DNA of 64,000 nt from RPQJ01 sp963744735 (GCA_963744735.1 CAVUVH010000012.1:1-64000), one strand, 5' to 3'; shown: positions 1 through 8,803, counted from the first letter of the stretch. The notes: generated by a model not told the origin, from the letters alone. Program-made: numbers and translations.

Positions 1-76
1 CCGAGGCATTGATGACGGCGGTGACACCGCCGGACTGGGCATAGAAGGCATTGCGCGGGCGGGTCGAAGGCTTCAT
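1..76 (-). CDS. pfp: PPi-dependent 6-phosphofructokinase, N-terminal fragment
   Basis: Only the first 25 codons lie in the window; the gene runs off the left edge. The start ATG (76-74) follows a GGGAG ribosome site. The fragment reads MKPSTRPRN then AFYAQSGGVTAVINAS, the conserved N-terminus of pyrophosphate-dependent phosphofructokinases, where the GGV turn begins the phosphate-binding loop. The enzyme reversibly phosphorylates fructose 6-phosphate using PPi. It is divergent from adk, an arrangement I associate with Xanthomonadales-like gammaproteobacteria. The identity rests on a short but diagnostic stretch. Confidence 0.75.
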   Translation of the reverse strand, partial: MKPSTRPRNAFYAQSGGVTAVINAS

Positions 77-94
77 CGAGGCTCCCAAAAATAT

Positions 95-110
95 GTCCAC
101 AATCGTGGAC
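95..110. promoter_or_regulatory. Short palindrome upstream of pfp
   Basis: A perfect 6-bp inverted repeat, GTCCAC-aatc-GTGGAC, sits about 20 bases upstream of the pfp start in the pfp/adk divergent region. It overlaps where the pfp promoter or leader should be, so it could be an operator or a leader hairpin. No regulator can be named. Confidence 0.3.
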
Positions 111-285
111 TTACGTTCAAATCACAGCCGCCAAGGATACCCCCGCGCGGCGTCCGGTTCTAACTTTTCGCAGGCTGGCTGCCGGGTCCGGCGGCGACCA
201 GGCTGCGGAACCTGCTTGTGGCCGGGGCACGGCATTTTCGGTAACGTGCGCCCCTCCGCAAAACGACCCCAGACGGCCTCCCACC

Positions 286-945
286 ATGAGACTCGTACTC
301 CTAGGCGCCCCCGGCTCCGGCAAGGGCACGCAGGCGCAGCGCCTGCGGGACAGCAAGGGCATTCCCCAGGTCTCCTCGGGCGACCTGTTGCGCGATGCCG
401 TCGCGCGGGGCACGGACCTGGGCAGGCGCGCCAAGGCCGCGATGGACGCCGGCGAACTCGTGACCGACGACATCGTCCTCGGGCTGATCCGCGAGCGGCT
501 CGGCCGGCCCGATGCCGCGCAGGGATTCATCCTCGACGGCTACCCGCGCAACGTCGCCCAGGCGGGCGCGCTGGAGCAGCTGCTGGCCGACCTCGGGCAG
601 CCGATCGACGCGGTCGTGCTGATGCAGGTCGACGAGAAGGCGCTGTTCAAGCGGCTGACTGGCCGCCGCACCTGCCCGGCCTGCGGCAAGGTATTCAACG
701 TGTACTCCTCGCCGTCGCAGCAGGGCGATCGTTGCGACAATCCCGCGCACGGGGCCGATGCGCCGGCGCTGAAGCAGCGCGACGACGACAAGGAAGACGT
801 GATCGGCAACCGGCTCAAGGTCTACAACGCGCAGACGGCGCCGCTGATCGAGCATTACCAGGCCCGCGGCCTGCTCAAGATCGTCAATGCCGACCAGCCG
901 ATGGACAAGGTGTACGGGGAGTTTCTGCAGGCGACGGGCGGCTGA
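286..945 (+). CDS. adk: Adenylate kinase
   Basis: Cytosolic enzyme interconverting ATP + AMP and 2 ADP; 219 aa, normal for the long bacterial form. The P-loop GAPGSGKGTQ lies at residues 7-16 and the AMP-site motif DGYPR at about 84-88. The LID (about 124-160) carries C130, C133, C150 and H155. This suggests a zinc-binding LID with a Cys3-His set rather than the Cys4 or Cys3-Asp set usual in Gram-positives. The gene is divergent from pfp and is followed by a large palindromic repeat instead of a further gene. Confidence 0.97.
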   Translation: MRLVLLGAPGSGKGTQAQRLRDSKGIPQVSSGDLLRDAVARGTDLGRRAKAAMDAGELVTDDIVLGLIRERLGRPDAAQGFILDGYPRNVAQAGALEQLLADLGQPIDAVVLMQVDEKALFKRLTGRRTCPACGKVFNVYSSPSQQGDRCDNPAHGADAPALKQRDDDKEDVIGNRLKVYNAQTAPLIEHYQARGLLKIVNADQPMDKVYGEFLQATGG

Positions 946-1262
946 ACCTCTCCCGCTCGCGGGAGAGGTCGCGCGCAGCGCGGGTGAGGGTCCCGCACCT
1001 CACGCGTCGCCGGTGCTTCGTCGCCCTCATGGTCTCGCGCGCTGCGTGGATCGCGCAGAGGCACTGCGCGATCCACGGCGAACCTTGCTCGAGCGGCCGC
1101 GAGGCGAGGGTGGCTGCAGCGGGGCAGCAGGAGCGGTGCCGCCTCGCGACTGCGCTCGAGCTGCGGCGCTCGACAAATCGGGCGACGAAGCACCGGTGAC
1201 GCGCGTGTCGCAGTCCCTCACCCCGCCTTCGGCCGCCCTCTCCCGCAAGCGGGAGAGGGGCT
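946..1262. repeat. Large inverted repeat with CTCTCCCGC hairpin ends
   Basis: The 315-base gap between adk and rnd holds no credible gene. Its ends are inverted copies of one another: about 949-1024 matches the reverse complement of about 1187-1262. The outer hairpin CCTCTCCCGC/GCGGGAGAGG is followed by GGGTGAGGG and then a GCACCGG/GCTTCGTCGCCC block. Inside, CGTGGATCGCGCAG (1045-1058) pairs perfectly with 1064-1077 across a 5-base loop. The adk and rnd 3' ends face each other here, so the element may also work as a bidirectional terminator. It resembles REP-type dispersed repeats of high-GC gammaproteobacteria. Confidence 0.75.
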
Positions 1263-2358
1263 ACATGGCGGCGCGCAGTCGCTCGAGCAGCAGGTCCCGG
1301 CGCCAGCCGCGCGCCAATGCGCTTTCGTCCAGGTCGCACGAGCCGAAGGCGATGGCCTCGACATCGCGGCGCGTGGCCAGCACTTCGGCACCGATCTCGT
1401 GCGCGGTCGCCACGTCGCGCACGACCTGCAGCAGGCGGGTGGCCCGGGCCATTTCTTCCGGCAGTGGCCGCCGGGGTGCCGACAGGGGCATGGCGGAGTC
1501 GTTGCCCGCGTGCCGCAGCAGCTCCAGCAGTTCCTCGCCGCGCTTGCGCACCACGCCCGGCGGCAGCGACGCGATCGATTCCAGTTCGGCAATGGTCGAA
1601 GGCGCGCGCGTTGCGATCGCATACAGTGTTTCGTCGGCCAGGATCCAGCCGCGGGGCTTGTCGGACTCGAGCGCGCGGCGTTCGCGCCAGTCGGCCAGGG
1701 CCCGTGCCGCCGACTGCTCGGCGGGCTGCAGCCGGTTCAGGCCCTTGAGCCGCTTCCACGCGGCAGCCGGATCGGTGCGGTACAGCGACGGATTCTCCAG
1801 TGCCGCGGTCTCCTCGGCCACCCAGTCCTCCCGGCCCCTGGCGGCCAGCGCCGCCTGCAGTTCGGCCTGCAGTGTCAGCAGGTGTCGCACGTCGTCGGCC
1901 GCGTAGGCCAGCTGGGCCGGCGTGAGCGGGCGCCTTGACCAGTCGGTGCGTGTCTGTCCCTTGTCGATGGAGTGGCCGAGCTGCCGCGCGACGAGTTCCG
2001 CGTAGCCGACCTGCGGCGGCATTCCGAGCAGTGCCGCCGCGACCTGGGTGTCGAACAGCGGTCCCGGCACGGCGCCGCCCGCCAGCAGCAGCACCTCCAG
2101 GTCCTGCCGCGCCGCATGCAGGATTTTCAGCCGCGAGCGCTCCTGCAGCAGCGCGTGCAGCGGCGCCAGGTCGAGCCCGGCCAGCGGATCGATCAGCACG
2201 CAATCCGTGGCCGTGGCGATCTGCACCAGGCAGAGCTGCGGGTGATAGGTGCGCTCGCGCATGAATTCCGTGTCGAGCGCAAGCCGGTCCGCGCCGTGCA
2301 GGCGGAACAGTGCCGTCTCGAGATCACCGGGTTGCTGGATCAGCTTCGCTTCGCTCAT
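1261..2358 (-). CDS. rnd: Ribonuclease D
   Basis: A 3'-5' exoribonuclease that trims tRNA 3' ends. The protein is 365 aa from ATG 2358. It has the DEDD exonuclease motifs: DTEFMRE near residue 29 (Exo I), HAARQDLEVL (Exo II) and YAADDVRHL (Exo III, Y-x3-D). An HRDC domain follows, with the ALADWRERRA segment in the C-terminal half. The stop is formed at 1261-1263, inside the edge of the repeat described above. The gene is divergent from the small membrane-protein gene at 2413 and shares its promoter region. Confidence 0.95.
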   Translation of the reverse strand: MSEAKLIQQPGDLETALFRLHGADRLALDTEFMRERTYHPQLCLVQIATATDCVLIDPLAGLDLAPLHALLQERSRLKILHAARQDLEVLLLAGGAVPGPLFDTQVAAALLGMPPQVGYAELVARQLGHSIDKGQTRTDWSRRPLTPAQLAYAADDVRHLLTLQAELQAALAARGREDWVAEETAALENPSLYRTDPAAAWKRLKGLNRLQPAEQSAARALADWRERRALESDKPRGWILADETLYAIATRAPSTIAELESIASLPPGVVRKRGEELLELLRHAGNDSAMPLSAPRRPLPEEMARATRLLQVVRDVATAHEIGAEVLATRRDVEAIAFGSCDLDESALARGWRRDLLLERLRAAM

Positions 2359-2377
2359 CGGACCGTCCGCCTGCGTG

Positions 2378-2383
2378 TAGAAT
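2378..2383 (+). promoter_or_regulatory. Extended -10 box upstream of the 2413 gene
   Basis: TGTAGAAT forms an extended -10 (TAGAAT at 2378-2383) in the rnd/membrane-protein divergent region. It would start a transcript near 2390, about 20 bases before the GTG start. No convincing -35 was seen. Confidence 0.4.
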
Positions 2384-2412
2384 CGCCGCTCCTCAGGCCG
2401 CCGCGACGACTC

Positions 2413-2931
2413 GTGCTGCATTTCCTGAAGGCATTTCTCGACATCGTACTCTGGCGCCGCGGCCCGCAGGACCTGCCGGCCTCGCCCGTGCTGCTGTTGC
2501 TGGCCGGCGCCGGGTACGTCGCCGTGTCGCTGCTGCAGCTCGCCACCCTCGACGAGCCCGTCGGCGCCTGGCTGGTCTTCGTCGTGGTCGACCCCGTGCT
2601 GCTGCTGGCCGGCGTGTACGGCCTGCTGCGACTGTTCGGCAAGCGCGAGCGGTTCCTGCAGACGGCCAGCGCGGTGCTCGGCACCGGTGCCGTGCTGGGA
2701 TTGTGCCTGTTCCTGCCGGTGCAATGGCTGGTTTCCGCGCTCGGCCTGCCGCCGGAATCGACCGCGGCGGGGCTTGCGGCGCTCGCCCTGGTCGTGGTGT
2801 TCGCACTGGTGACTGGGCGCATCATCAAGCTCGCCACCGACACGACGCTGTTCACCGGCGTTACGCTGTCGATGACGTACTTTCTCCTGATCAACCTGCT
2901 GCTCGGCCTGGCCGGCGGCGGAGGCGGCTGA
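2413..2931 (+). CDS. Small integral membrane protein upstream of mpl
   Basis: 172 aa from GTG 2413; no ATG lies in frame near the first hydrophobic segment, so the start is approximate. The sequence shows about five hydrophobic helices: around SPVLLLLAGAGYVAVSLL, AWLVFVVVDPVLLLAGVYGL, TGAVLGLCLFLPVQWLVSAL, GLAALALVVVFALVTG and TYFLLINLLLGLAG. It looks like a YIP1-type small membrane protein, but no catalytic motif is visible and I cannot assign a function. Its TGA (2929-2931) directly abuts the mpl ATG, so the two are probably co-translated. Confidence 0.7.
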   Translation: MLHFLKAFLDIVLWRRGPQDLPASPVLLLLAGAGYVAVSLLQLATLDEPVGAWLVFVVVDPVLLLAGVYGLLRLFGKRERFLQTASAVLGTGAVLGLCLFLPVQWLVSALGLPPESTAAGLAALALVVVFALVTGRIIKLATDTTLFTGVTLSMTYFLLINLLLGLAGGGGG

Positions 2932-4318
2932 ATGCACCTGCACATCCTCGGCATCTGCGGCACCTTCATGGGCGGCATCGCGGCCATCGCGCGCGCGGCC
3001 GGCCACCGCGTGACCGGGTCGGATCGCAATGTCTATCCGCCGATGAGCACGCAGCTGCAGGCGCTCGGCATCGACGTGATCGAAGGCTATGCGCCGGACC
3101 AGCTCAAGCTGAACCCTGATGTGTTCGTCGTCGGCAACGTGATGAGCCGCGGCAATCCGCTGGTCGAAGCCATGCTCGACGCCGGCAGCCGCTACGAGTC
3201 CGGCCCCGAATGGCTGGCGCGCAACGTGCTGCAGACCGGCGACCGCTGGGTGCTCGGCGTCGCGGGCACGCACGGCAAGACCACCACCAGCAGCCTGCTG
3301 GCGTGGATCCTCGAGCATGCGGGCCTGCAGCCCGGCTTCCTGATCGGCGGCGTCCCGCTCGATTTCGACGTCAGTGCGCGCCTGGGCGGTGGCCGTCACT
3401 TCGTGATCGAGGCGGACGAATACGACACGGCATTCTTCGACAAGCGTGCGAAGTTCGTGCACTACCGGCCGCGCACTGCGATCCTCAACAACCTCGAGCA
3501 CGATCACGCCGACATCTACCCCGACGTCGCCTCGATCCAGAAGCAGTTCCACCTGCTGCTGCGCACCGTGCCCGGCAATGGCCGGCTCATCGTCAACGCC
3601 GGGGAGCCGCACCTGGAAGAGGTGCTGCAACTCGGCTGCTGGACGCCGGTCGAGCGCTTCAGCACGGCGGCGACGCCGGGCGCGGACTGGCATATCGCGC
3701 CGGTGTCGGGCGCGGCGGGCTATGCCGCGTTCGAGGTCTGGCGCGGCGCGCGCAGCCTGGGCACGCGTCGAGTGGAACATGCTGGGCCGCCACAACGCGG
3801 CGAACGCGCTGGCGGCGCTGGCGGCGGCATGTCATGCCGGAGTCGACGAGCAGGACGGGCTCGAGGCACTGCGGCGCTTTGGCGGCGTCAGGCGCCGGCT
3901 GGAAGTGCGCGGCGTCGTGCGCGGCATCACCGTCTACGACGACTTCGCGCACCATCCCACGGCCATCGCCACCACGCTCGACGGAGTGCGGCGCAAGGCG
4001 ACGGGCGGCCGCGTCATTGCGGTACTGGAGCCGCGCTCGAACACGATGAAGCTCGGCACGCACAAGGCGGCGCTGGCGGACTCGCTGCGCGGCGCCGACC
4101 GGGTCTACGTCTACCAGTCGCCCGAGGTGAAGTGGGACGTCGCCGATGCGATGCAGCCGCTCGGCGCGCTCGCAACCGTGCATGCCGGCCTGCCGGCGCT
4201 GGTGGCCGCGCTGGCGGCGGACGCCCGGCCCGGGGACCACCTGGTGCTGATGAGCAACGGCTCGTTTGGCGGGCTGCACGAGCGGCTGCTCGAGGCCCTG
4301 CGCGCGGTCAGGCCGTAA
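2932..4318 (+). CDS. mpl: UDP-MurNAc:L-Ala-gamma-D-Glu-mDAP ligase (one apparent +1 frameshift)
   Basis: Murein-tripeptide recycling ligase, a Mur-ligase relative. It starts with MHLHILGICGTFMGG, typical of Mpl. The ATP loop GVAGTHGKTTTSS lies at about residues 105-118, and later motifs include EADEYDTAFFDKR, NNLEHDHADIYPD, DDFAHHPTAI and LEPRSNTMK. The reading frame breaks near 3763: the first frame covers the N-terminal and central domains and the next frame continues exactly at WNMLGRHNAAN. Removing one base near 3763 restores SLGRVEWNMLGRHN and a 461-aa protein of family length. A sequencing insertion is the likely cause. Confidence 0.93.
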
Positions 4319-4332
4319 CGCCAGAGACGCGG

Positions 4333-4338
4333 CATAAT
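4333..4338 (+). promoter_or_regulatory. -10 box predicting a leaderless mRNA for the LON-domain gene
   Basis: CATAAT ends six bases before ATG 4345, so the expected transcription start falls on or next to the A of the start codon. No Shine-Dalgarno sequence is present. This suggests a leaderless mRNA. Confidence 0.45.
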
Positions 4339-4344
4339 CGGCTC

Positions 4345-4974
4345 ATGTCCGATCCGGTCCAGGCGCCCCGCGAGATCCCGCTTTTTCCGCTGAACACCGT
4401 GCTGTTCCCGGAGGGGCCGCTGCCGCTGCGCATCTTCGAGGCGCGCTACATCGACCTCGTGCGCCGCTGCCTGCGCGAGAACACGGGCTTCGGCGTCGTG
4501 CTCATCAGGGAAGGCGAGGAGGCCGGGGCAGGCCCCACCGCGACCAGCGACGTCGGCACCTACGCGCGCATCGTCGATTTCTCCGGACAGCCGGACGGAC
4601 TGCTGGGGATCGAGGCGCGCGGCGAGCGCCGCTTTCGCATCGTCGCCCGCAGCCGCGCGCGCGACGGGCTGAATTTTGCCGAAGTGGAGTGGCTGCCCGA
4701 CGAGGTGCATGCCGCCCTGCCCGAGGAATTCGCCGAGCTCGGTCCGGCGCTGGATTACGTGCTGGGCCAGGTCGGCGATCCGTACGAGTCGCTCGCCCGC
4801 CGGCTGGACGATGCCGGCTGGGTGGCGGGGCGGCTGGCCGAGATCCTGCCCCTGCCAGCGGCACACAAGCAGCAGTGCCTCGAACTCGACGATCCCATCG
4901 AGCGGCTGCGCTACCTGCGCCCCCTGTTCGAGATTTCGACTGAGCCGCCCGAGCCAGGATCCACGACCGGCTGA
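4345..4974 (+). CDS. LON substrate-binding (PUA-like) domain protein
   Basis: 209 aa. The start is ATG 4345. The N-terminus IPLFPLNTVLFPEGPLPLRIFE is the hallmark of the Lon N-terminal domain, followed by RYIDLVRRC and a beta-rich core with GEEAGAGP and GTYARI. There is no AAA+ or protease domain, so this is the stand-alone LON-domain family (YcaK/Lon-ATP-dependent-like), which is thought to bind substrate. Its precise role is unknown. It follows mpl by 26 bases but has its own -10 box. Confidence 0.9.
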   Translation: MSDPVQAPREIPLFPLNTVLFPEGPLPLRIFEARYIDLVRRCLRENTGFGVVLIREGEEAGAGPTATSDVGTYARIVDFSGQPDGLLGIEARGERRFRIVARSRARDGLNFAEVEWLPDEVHAALPEEFAELGPALDYVLGQVGDPYESLARRLDDAGWVAGRLAEILPLPAAHKQQCLELDDPIERLRYLRPLFEISTEPPEPGSTTG

Positions 4975-4983
4975 ACCGCGGGT

Positions 4984-4989
4984 TAGACT
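4984..4989 (+). promoter_or_regulatory. -10 box predicting a leaderless mRNA for the glycosyltransferase gene
   Basis: TAGACT ends six bases before ATG 4996, the same arrangement as at the previous gene. No ribosome-binding sequence is seen. A leaderless transcript is inferred. Confidence 0.4.
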
Positions 4990-4995
4990 CGCGCG

Positions 4996-6081
4996 ATGCG
5001 TCCGCCGCGATTCATATTCGTGCCCGTGTCAGGTCCTGGCGGTGCCGGTGAATACCACCGGTCCCTCGCCATTGCCCGCGGATTCGAGCGACGCTGGCCC
5101 GGGGCCGGGATTCGCTTCGTGCTCAACCGCCAGGCGTCATACGCCACGTCCTGTCCGTACCCGGGCCTGCTGCTCGACGATTCGCCGACGCGGTCCAGCG
5201 CCGCGGTCGAGCGCTACCTGCAGCAGGAGCGTGCCGACGTCGTCGTCTTCGACAGTTCCGGCCGGCTGGCGCAGTACCGCGCCGCGCGCGCCAGCGGCGG
5301 CCGCGTGGTCTACGTCAGCTCACGCCCGAAGACGCGCTGGAAGGGCTTTCGTCTCCGGCGCATGCGCGTCATGGACCAGCACTGGATCGCGCAGCCGCGG
5401 TTTTTCGGCGGCGAGGCGACGGCTTACGAGCGACTCAAGCTACGACTGGTCGGCCGGCCCGAACTCGTGATCCTCGACACCCTGCATGAACCCATCGTCG
5501 CCGAAGAAGTGCAGGCGTTGCAGCAGCGTCTCGGCCTCGTGCCGGGCCGCTACCTGCTGCTGTGCCCGGGTGGCGGCGGTACGTTCGAGCCCGGCTCTGA
5601 CCCGGCCCGGGTGTTCGTCGACGCGGCCGCGTTGCTCGCGACCGCGCGCACCGAGCCGGTGGTCGTCGTGGTCGGTCCGCGCATGCACGCTGCGCTGGCC
5701 GCGCAGACCTGGCCTGCGTCGCTGACGATACTGCCGCACCTGCCCAACGGCCAGCTGCTCGGCCTGTTGCGCGAAGCCACGGTCGCGGCCGTCAACGGCG
5801 GCAGCCTGTTGCTGCAGTCCGTGGCGCAGGGCGTGCCGCTCGTGGCCGCGCCGATCGCCGGCGACCAGGCCGCCCGCATCGACGCCTGCGCGCAGCGCGG
5901 TGCGGCAGTCGCGGCGCCCCTCAATGCGAAGGCGTTGGGCGCCGCAGTGACGGCGCTGCTGGACGATCCGGTCGCATGTGCAGCGCTGCGCGCCGGCACG
6001 GCGCAACTGGCGCTGCGCAACGGTGTCGATACGGCGACGGAGGCGGTGGCGCGGCTGCTGGAGCCGGACGCCGCGGGCTGA
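4996..6081 (+). CDS. GT-B fold glycosyltransferase of unknown specificity
   Basis: 361 aa. The N-terminus FIFVPVSGPGGAGEYHRSL is a GT-B glycine-rich loop. The C-terminal half has CPGGGGTFEPG and then VNGGSLLLQSVAQGVPLVAAPIAGDQ in order, the nucleotide-sugar binding arrangement of GT1/MurG-like enzymes. No signal peptide or membrane helix is seen, so it is probably cytosolic or peripheral. It lies between a cell-wall recycling gene and convergent hemL. Substrate cannot be told from sequence alone. Confidence 0.75.
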   Translation: MRPPRFIFVPVSGPGGAGEYHRSLAIARGFERRWPGAGIRFVLNRQASYATSCPYPGLLLDDSPTRSSAAVERYLQQERADVVVFDSSGRLAQYRAARASGGRVVYVSSRPKTRWKGFRLRRMRVMDQHWIAQPRFFGGEATAYERLKLRLVGRPELVILDTLHEPIVAEEVQALQQRLGLVPGRYLLLCPGGGGTFEPGSDPARVFVDAAALLATARTEPVVVVVGPRMHAALAAQTWPASLTILPHLPNGQLLGLLREATVAAVNGGSLLLQSVAQGVPLVAAPIAGDQAARIDACAQRGAAVAAPLNAKALGAAVTALLDDPVACAALRAGTAQLALRNGVDTATEAVARLLEPDAAG

Positions 6082-6116
6082 GCGTCGCGCCCATGCGGGG
6101 GTAAATCAGAGGTTCC

Positions 6117-7385
6117 TTAGAGCCTTGCAAACACCCGGGCAGCCGCCGCAACGGTGGCGTCGATGTCCGCGTCGCTGTGGGCCGCCGAGACGAATCCCGC
6201 CTCGAACGCCGATGGCGCCAGGTAGATGCCCTCGTCCAGCATGCCGTGGAAGAACTTCTTGAAGCGTTCGACGTCGCAGGCGGTCGCCTCGGCGTAGCTG
6301 TTGACCTGCGGCGCCGCCGTGAAGAACAGCCCGAACATGCCGCAGACGTGGTTGGTCGCGAGCGGCACGCCGGCCTGCCGCGCGGCCTGCTTCACGCCGT
6401 TGACCAGGCGATCGGTCAGGCGCGCCAGGCTGGCGTGAAACCCCGGCGCGTCGATGCCGTTCAGCGTGGCGAGCCCGGCCGCCATCGCCACCGGATTGCC
6501 CGACAGCGTGCCGGCCTGGTAGACCGGGCCGAGTGGCGCGATGTGCGACATGATGTCGCGGCGACCGCCGAAGACGCCGACCGGCATGCCGCCGCCGACG
6601 ATCTTGCCGAGCGTGGTCAGGTCGGGCCTGATGCCATAGAGCTCCTGCGCGCCTCCCTTCGCGACGCGGAAGCCCGTCATCACCTCGTCGAAGATCAGCA
6701 CCGCGCCGTGCCTGGTGCATTCCTCGCGCAGGGTTTCGAGGAAGCCGGGCACCGGCGGAATGCAGTTCATGTTGCCCGCGACCGGCTCGACGATGACGCA
6801 GGCGATCTGGCCGCCGATTTCGCCGAACAGCTGCCGCACCTGCGCACTGTCGTTGTACGACAGCGTCAGCGTGTGCGCGGCAAGCTCGGGCGGCACGCCG
6901 GGCGAGGTCGGCACGCCGAGCGTCAGCATCCCCGAGCCCGCCTTGACCAGCAGCGAGTCCGAATGGCCGTGGTAGCAGCCTTCGAACTTCACGATCTTCT
7001 GCCGGCCGGTGAACCCGCGCGCAAGGCGGATCGCGCTCATCGTGGCTTCCGTGCCCGAGCTGCACATGCGGACGAGCTCGATCGACGGCACGAGTTCGAT
7101 GATCTTCCGCGCCACGACGGTCTCGATCTCGGTCGGCGCGCCGAACGACAGGCCGTTGACCGCGGTTTCCTGCACCGCGCGGATCACGTCCGGGTGCGCA
7201 TGGCCGAGGATCATCGGCCCCCACGAGCCGACGTAGTCGATGAACTCGCGTCCATCCGCGGACCAGGCGCGGGCGCCCTTGGCACGGGCGAAAAAGACGG
7301 GCTCGCCACCGACGCCGCGGAACGCGCGCACGGGCGAATTCACGCCGCCGGGGATGTACTTGCAGGCTTCCTGGAACAGGCTCAC
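6117..7385 (-). CDS. hemL: Glutamate-1-semialdehyde 2,1-aminomutase
   Basis: PLP enzyme making 5-aminolevulinate in the C5 heme pathway; 422 aa. I chose GTG 7385 because it gives the usual start MSLFQEACKYIPGGVNSPV with a GGGAG site nine bases upstream; longer in-frame options lack homology. Motifs: SSGTEATMSAIRLAR, EGCYHGHSDSLLVKAGSG, the FDEVMTGFR aspartate and TTLGKIVGGGMPVG with the PLP lysine. It is convergent with the glycosyltransferase and divergent from crcB. A -10-like TAAGAT lies at 7452-7447. Confidence 0.97.
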   Translation of the reverse strand: MSLFQEACKYIPGGVNSPVRAFRGVGGEPVFFARAKGARAWSADGREFIDYVGSWGPMILGHAHPDVIRAVQETAVNGLSFGAPTEIETVVARKIIELVPSIELVRMCSSGTEATMSAIRLARGFTGRQKIVKFEGCYHGHSDSLLVKAGSGMLTLGVPTSPGVPPELAAHTLTLSYNDSAQVRQLFGEIGGQIACVIVEPVAGNMNCIPPVPGFLETLREECTRHGAVLIFDEVMTGFRVAKGGAQELYGIRPDLTTLGKIVGGGMPVGVFGGRRDIMSHIAPLGPVYQAGTLSGNPVAMAAGLATLNGIDAPGFHASLARLTDRLVNGVKQAARQAGVPLATNHVCGMFGLFFTAAPQVNSYAEATACDVERFKKFFHGMLDEGIYLAPSAFEAGFVSAAHSDADIDATVAAAARVFARL

Positions 7386-7556
7386 GTCGATGGTCTCCCG
7401 CGCTGGCTGGCTGCCCGGAGTCGGTCCGGGCCGTCGATGGCCGCGTATCTTAGCAGCGCGCTCGCGCAGTCTCCGTACGGCCCGTAAACTGCCGCGCAAG
7501 ACACGCTCGCCGGGCGTGGCGGCAGCAAGCCGCGGCCTGGGCAACGGGAGACCGCA

Positions 7557-7958
7557 TTGACCGCACCCACCTGGCACTGGTACCTCCTGGTCGCACTCGG
7601 CAGTGGCCTGGGCGGTGCCGGCCGGCTGTTTGTCTCGACGTTGGCAGGACGATTCGCCGGCTACGGTTTCCCGTGGGGCACGCTCACGGTCAACGTGCTG
7701 GGTTGCGCCGTGGTCGGTGCGCTCGGCGCCCTGTTTGCTCCGTCGGGCCCGCTGCACCTGCGCCACGACCTGCGGATGGTGCTGATCGTCGGCATCCTCG
7801 GCGGCTTCACCACGTTCTCGGCTTTCTCGCTGGAAGCGCTGCAGCTGGTCCAGCGCGGCACCCCCGGCGCGGCCGCCGGTTACGTCACGGCCTCGGTGGT
7901 GCTGTGCCTGCTGGCGGCGGCCACGGCCTACTCGATCGTCAGTGGCCTGCTGCGCTAG
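7557..7958 (+). CDS. crcB: Fluoride-specific ion channel
   Basis: Inner-membrane Fluc channel that exports fluoride as a dual-topology dimer; 133 aa, four hydrophobic helices. The start is TTG 7557 with GGGAG upstream. Diagnostic motifs are GGAGRLFVS, the pore asparagine in TLTVNVLGC, and GGFTTFSAFSLE with the paired pore phenylalanines. A -10-like TAAACT lies at 7485-7490. Its leader shows no recognisable fluoride riboswitch. It is convergent with cpdA, the stops being seven bases apart. Confidence 0.95.
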   Translation: MTAPTWHWYLLVALGSGLGGAGRLFVSTLAGRFAGYGFPWGTLTVNVLGCAVVGALGALFAPSGPLHLRHDLRMVLIVGILGGFTTFSAFSLEALQLVQRGTPGAAAGYVTASVVLCLLAAATAYSIVSGLLR

Positions 7959-7964
7959 GGAACG

Positions 7965-8757
7965 TCAGGGGTTCCCGGGGTCGCGGTAGCCTTCGAGCCA
8001 GACGACTTCTGACGCGATCGACCCGTCCGCGCGCAGGTCGAGCACGCGGTAACCGGGCGGCCGCTCGTCCACCTCGAAGTACGCATTGCGTGGCCGGAAC
8101 TGCATCGCGGTCGAGGGCGTGCACATGAAGCGCACGTCGCCATCGCGATACAGGTCCAGCGCCTGGTGCGCATGGCCCCAGGCGACGCCACGGATGCGCG
8201 GGTGCCGGGCGACCAGCGCGGAAAGCTCCGGGCCGTCCAGCAGGCCCAGCTCGTCCATCGAAGGCGAATCCATCGACACCGGCGGGTGATGCAGCAGGAC
8301 CAGCGCGTGCGGCGCCGGGGCGGCGGCGAGCGACTCGTTCCAGTGCCTGCAGCTGTGCTGCGCCGAGCTGGCCTTCGCCGTCGGCGGATTCCGCAAACCA
8401 CGACTCCAGCAGCAGCACCTGCCAGCCGTTGGTCGCGAGCCACTCGCCCCCGACCTGGAATGGCGCATGGCCGAGCTGGCGCTGCATCTCATCGGGCAGG
8501 TCGTGATTGCCCGGGATCAGCAGCACCGGCACGCCGAGGTCCGCGAACAGCAGGTCGATGGCGCCGTAGGCGGCGGGCTGGTCGTGCACGATGTCGCCGG
8601 TCAGGGCAACGGCATCCACCGGGAAGAAGTGCCGCTGCGCGTGCGCAATGCAGGCCTGCAGCCGGGGCAGCGGCCGGGCGCCACGGATCGAGCCGGTCGG
8701 ATCGGCCAGCAGGTGCGGGTCGGTGAACTGGACGAGACGGGCGCTGCGATTCGTCAT
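7965..8757 (-). CDS. cpdA: 3',5'-cAMP phosphodiesterase family metallophosphatase (one apparent +1 frameshift)
   Basis: Class III cyclic-nucleotide phosphodiesterase type. Metal motifs in order: FTDPHL (residues about 11-16), LTGDIVHD, PGNHD, then after the break LLHHPP and WGHAHQALD. The frame changes near 8336; removing one base gives LEESLAAAPAPH across the junction and a 263-aa protein of normal length. The gene is divergent from the O-methyltransferase. The nucleotide specificity (cAMP) is from family membership only. Confidence 0.85.
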
Positions 8758-8803
8758 AGGGTGCGCGCATCATCGCAAATACCGTCGCCGCGCAGGAGTG
8801 CCC

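Noticed and set aside
7453..7556. Fluoride riboswitch before crcB
   Set aside because: The crcB leader lacks the conserved GGxGATGG and CTGATGG-type blocks.
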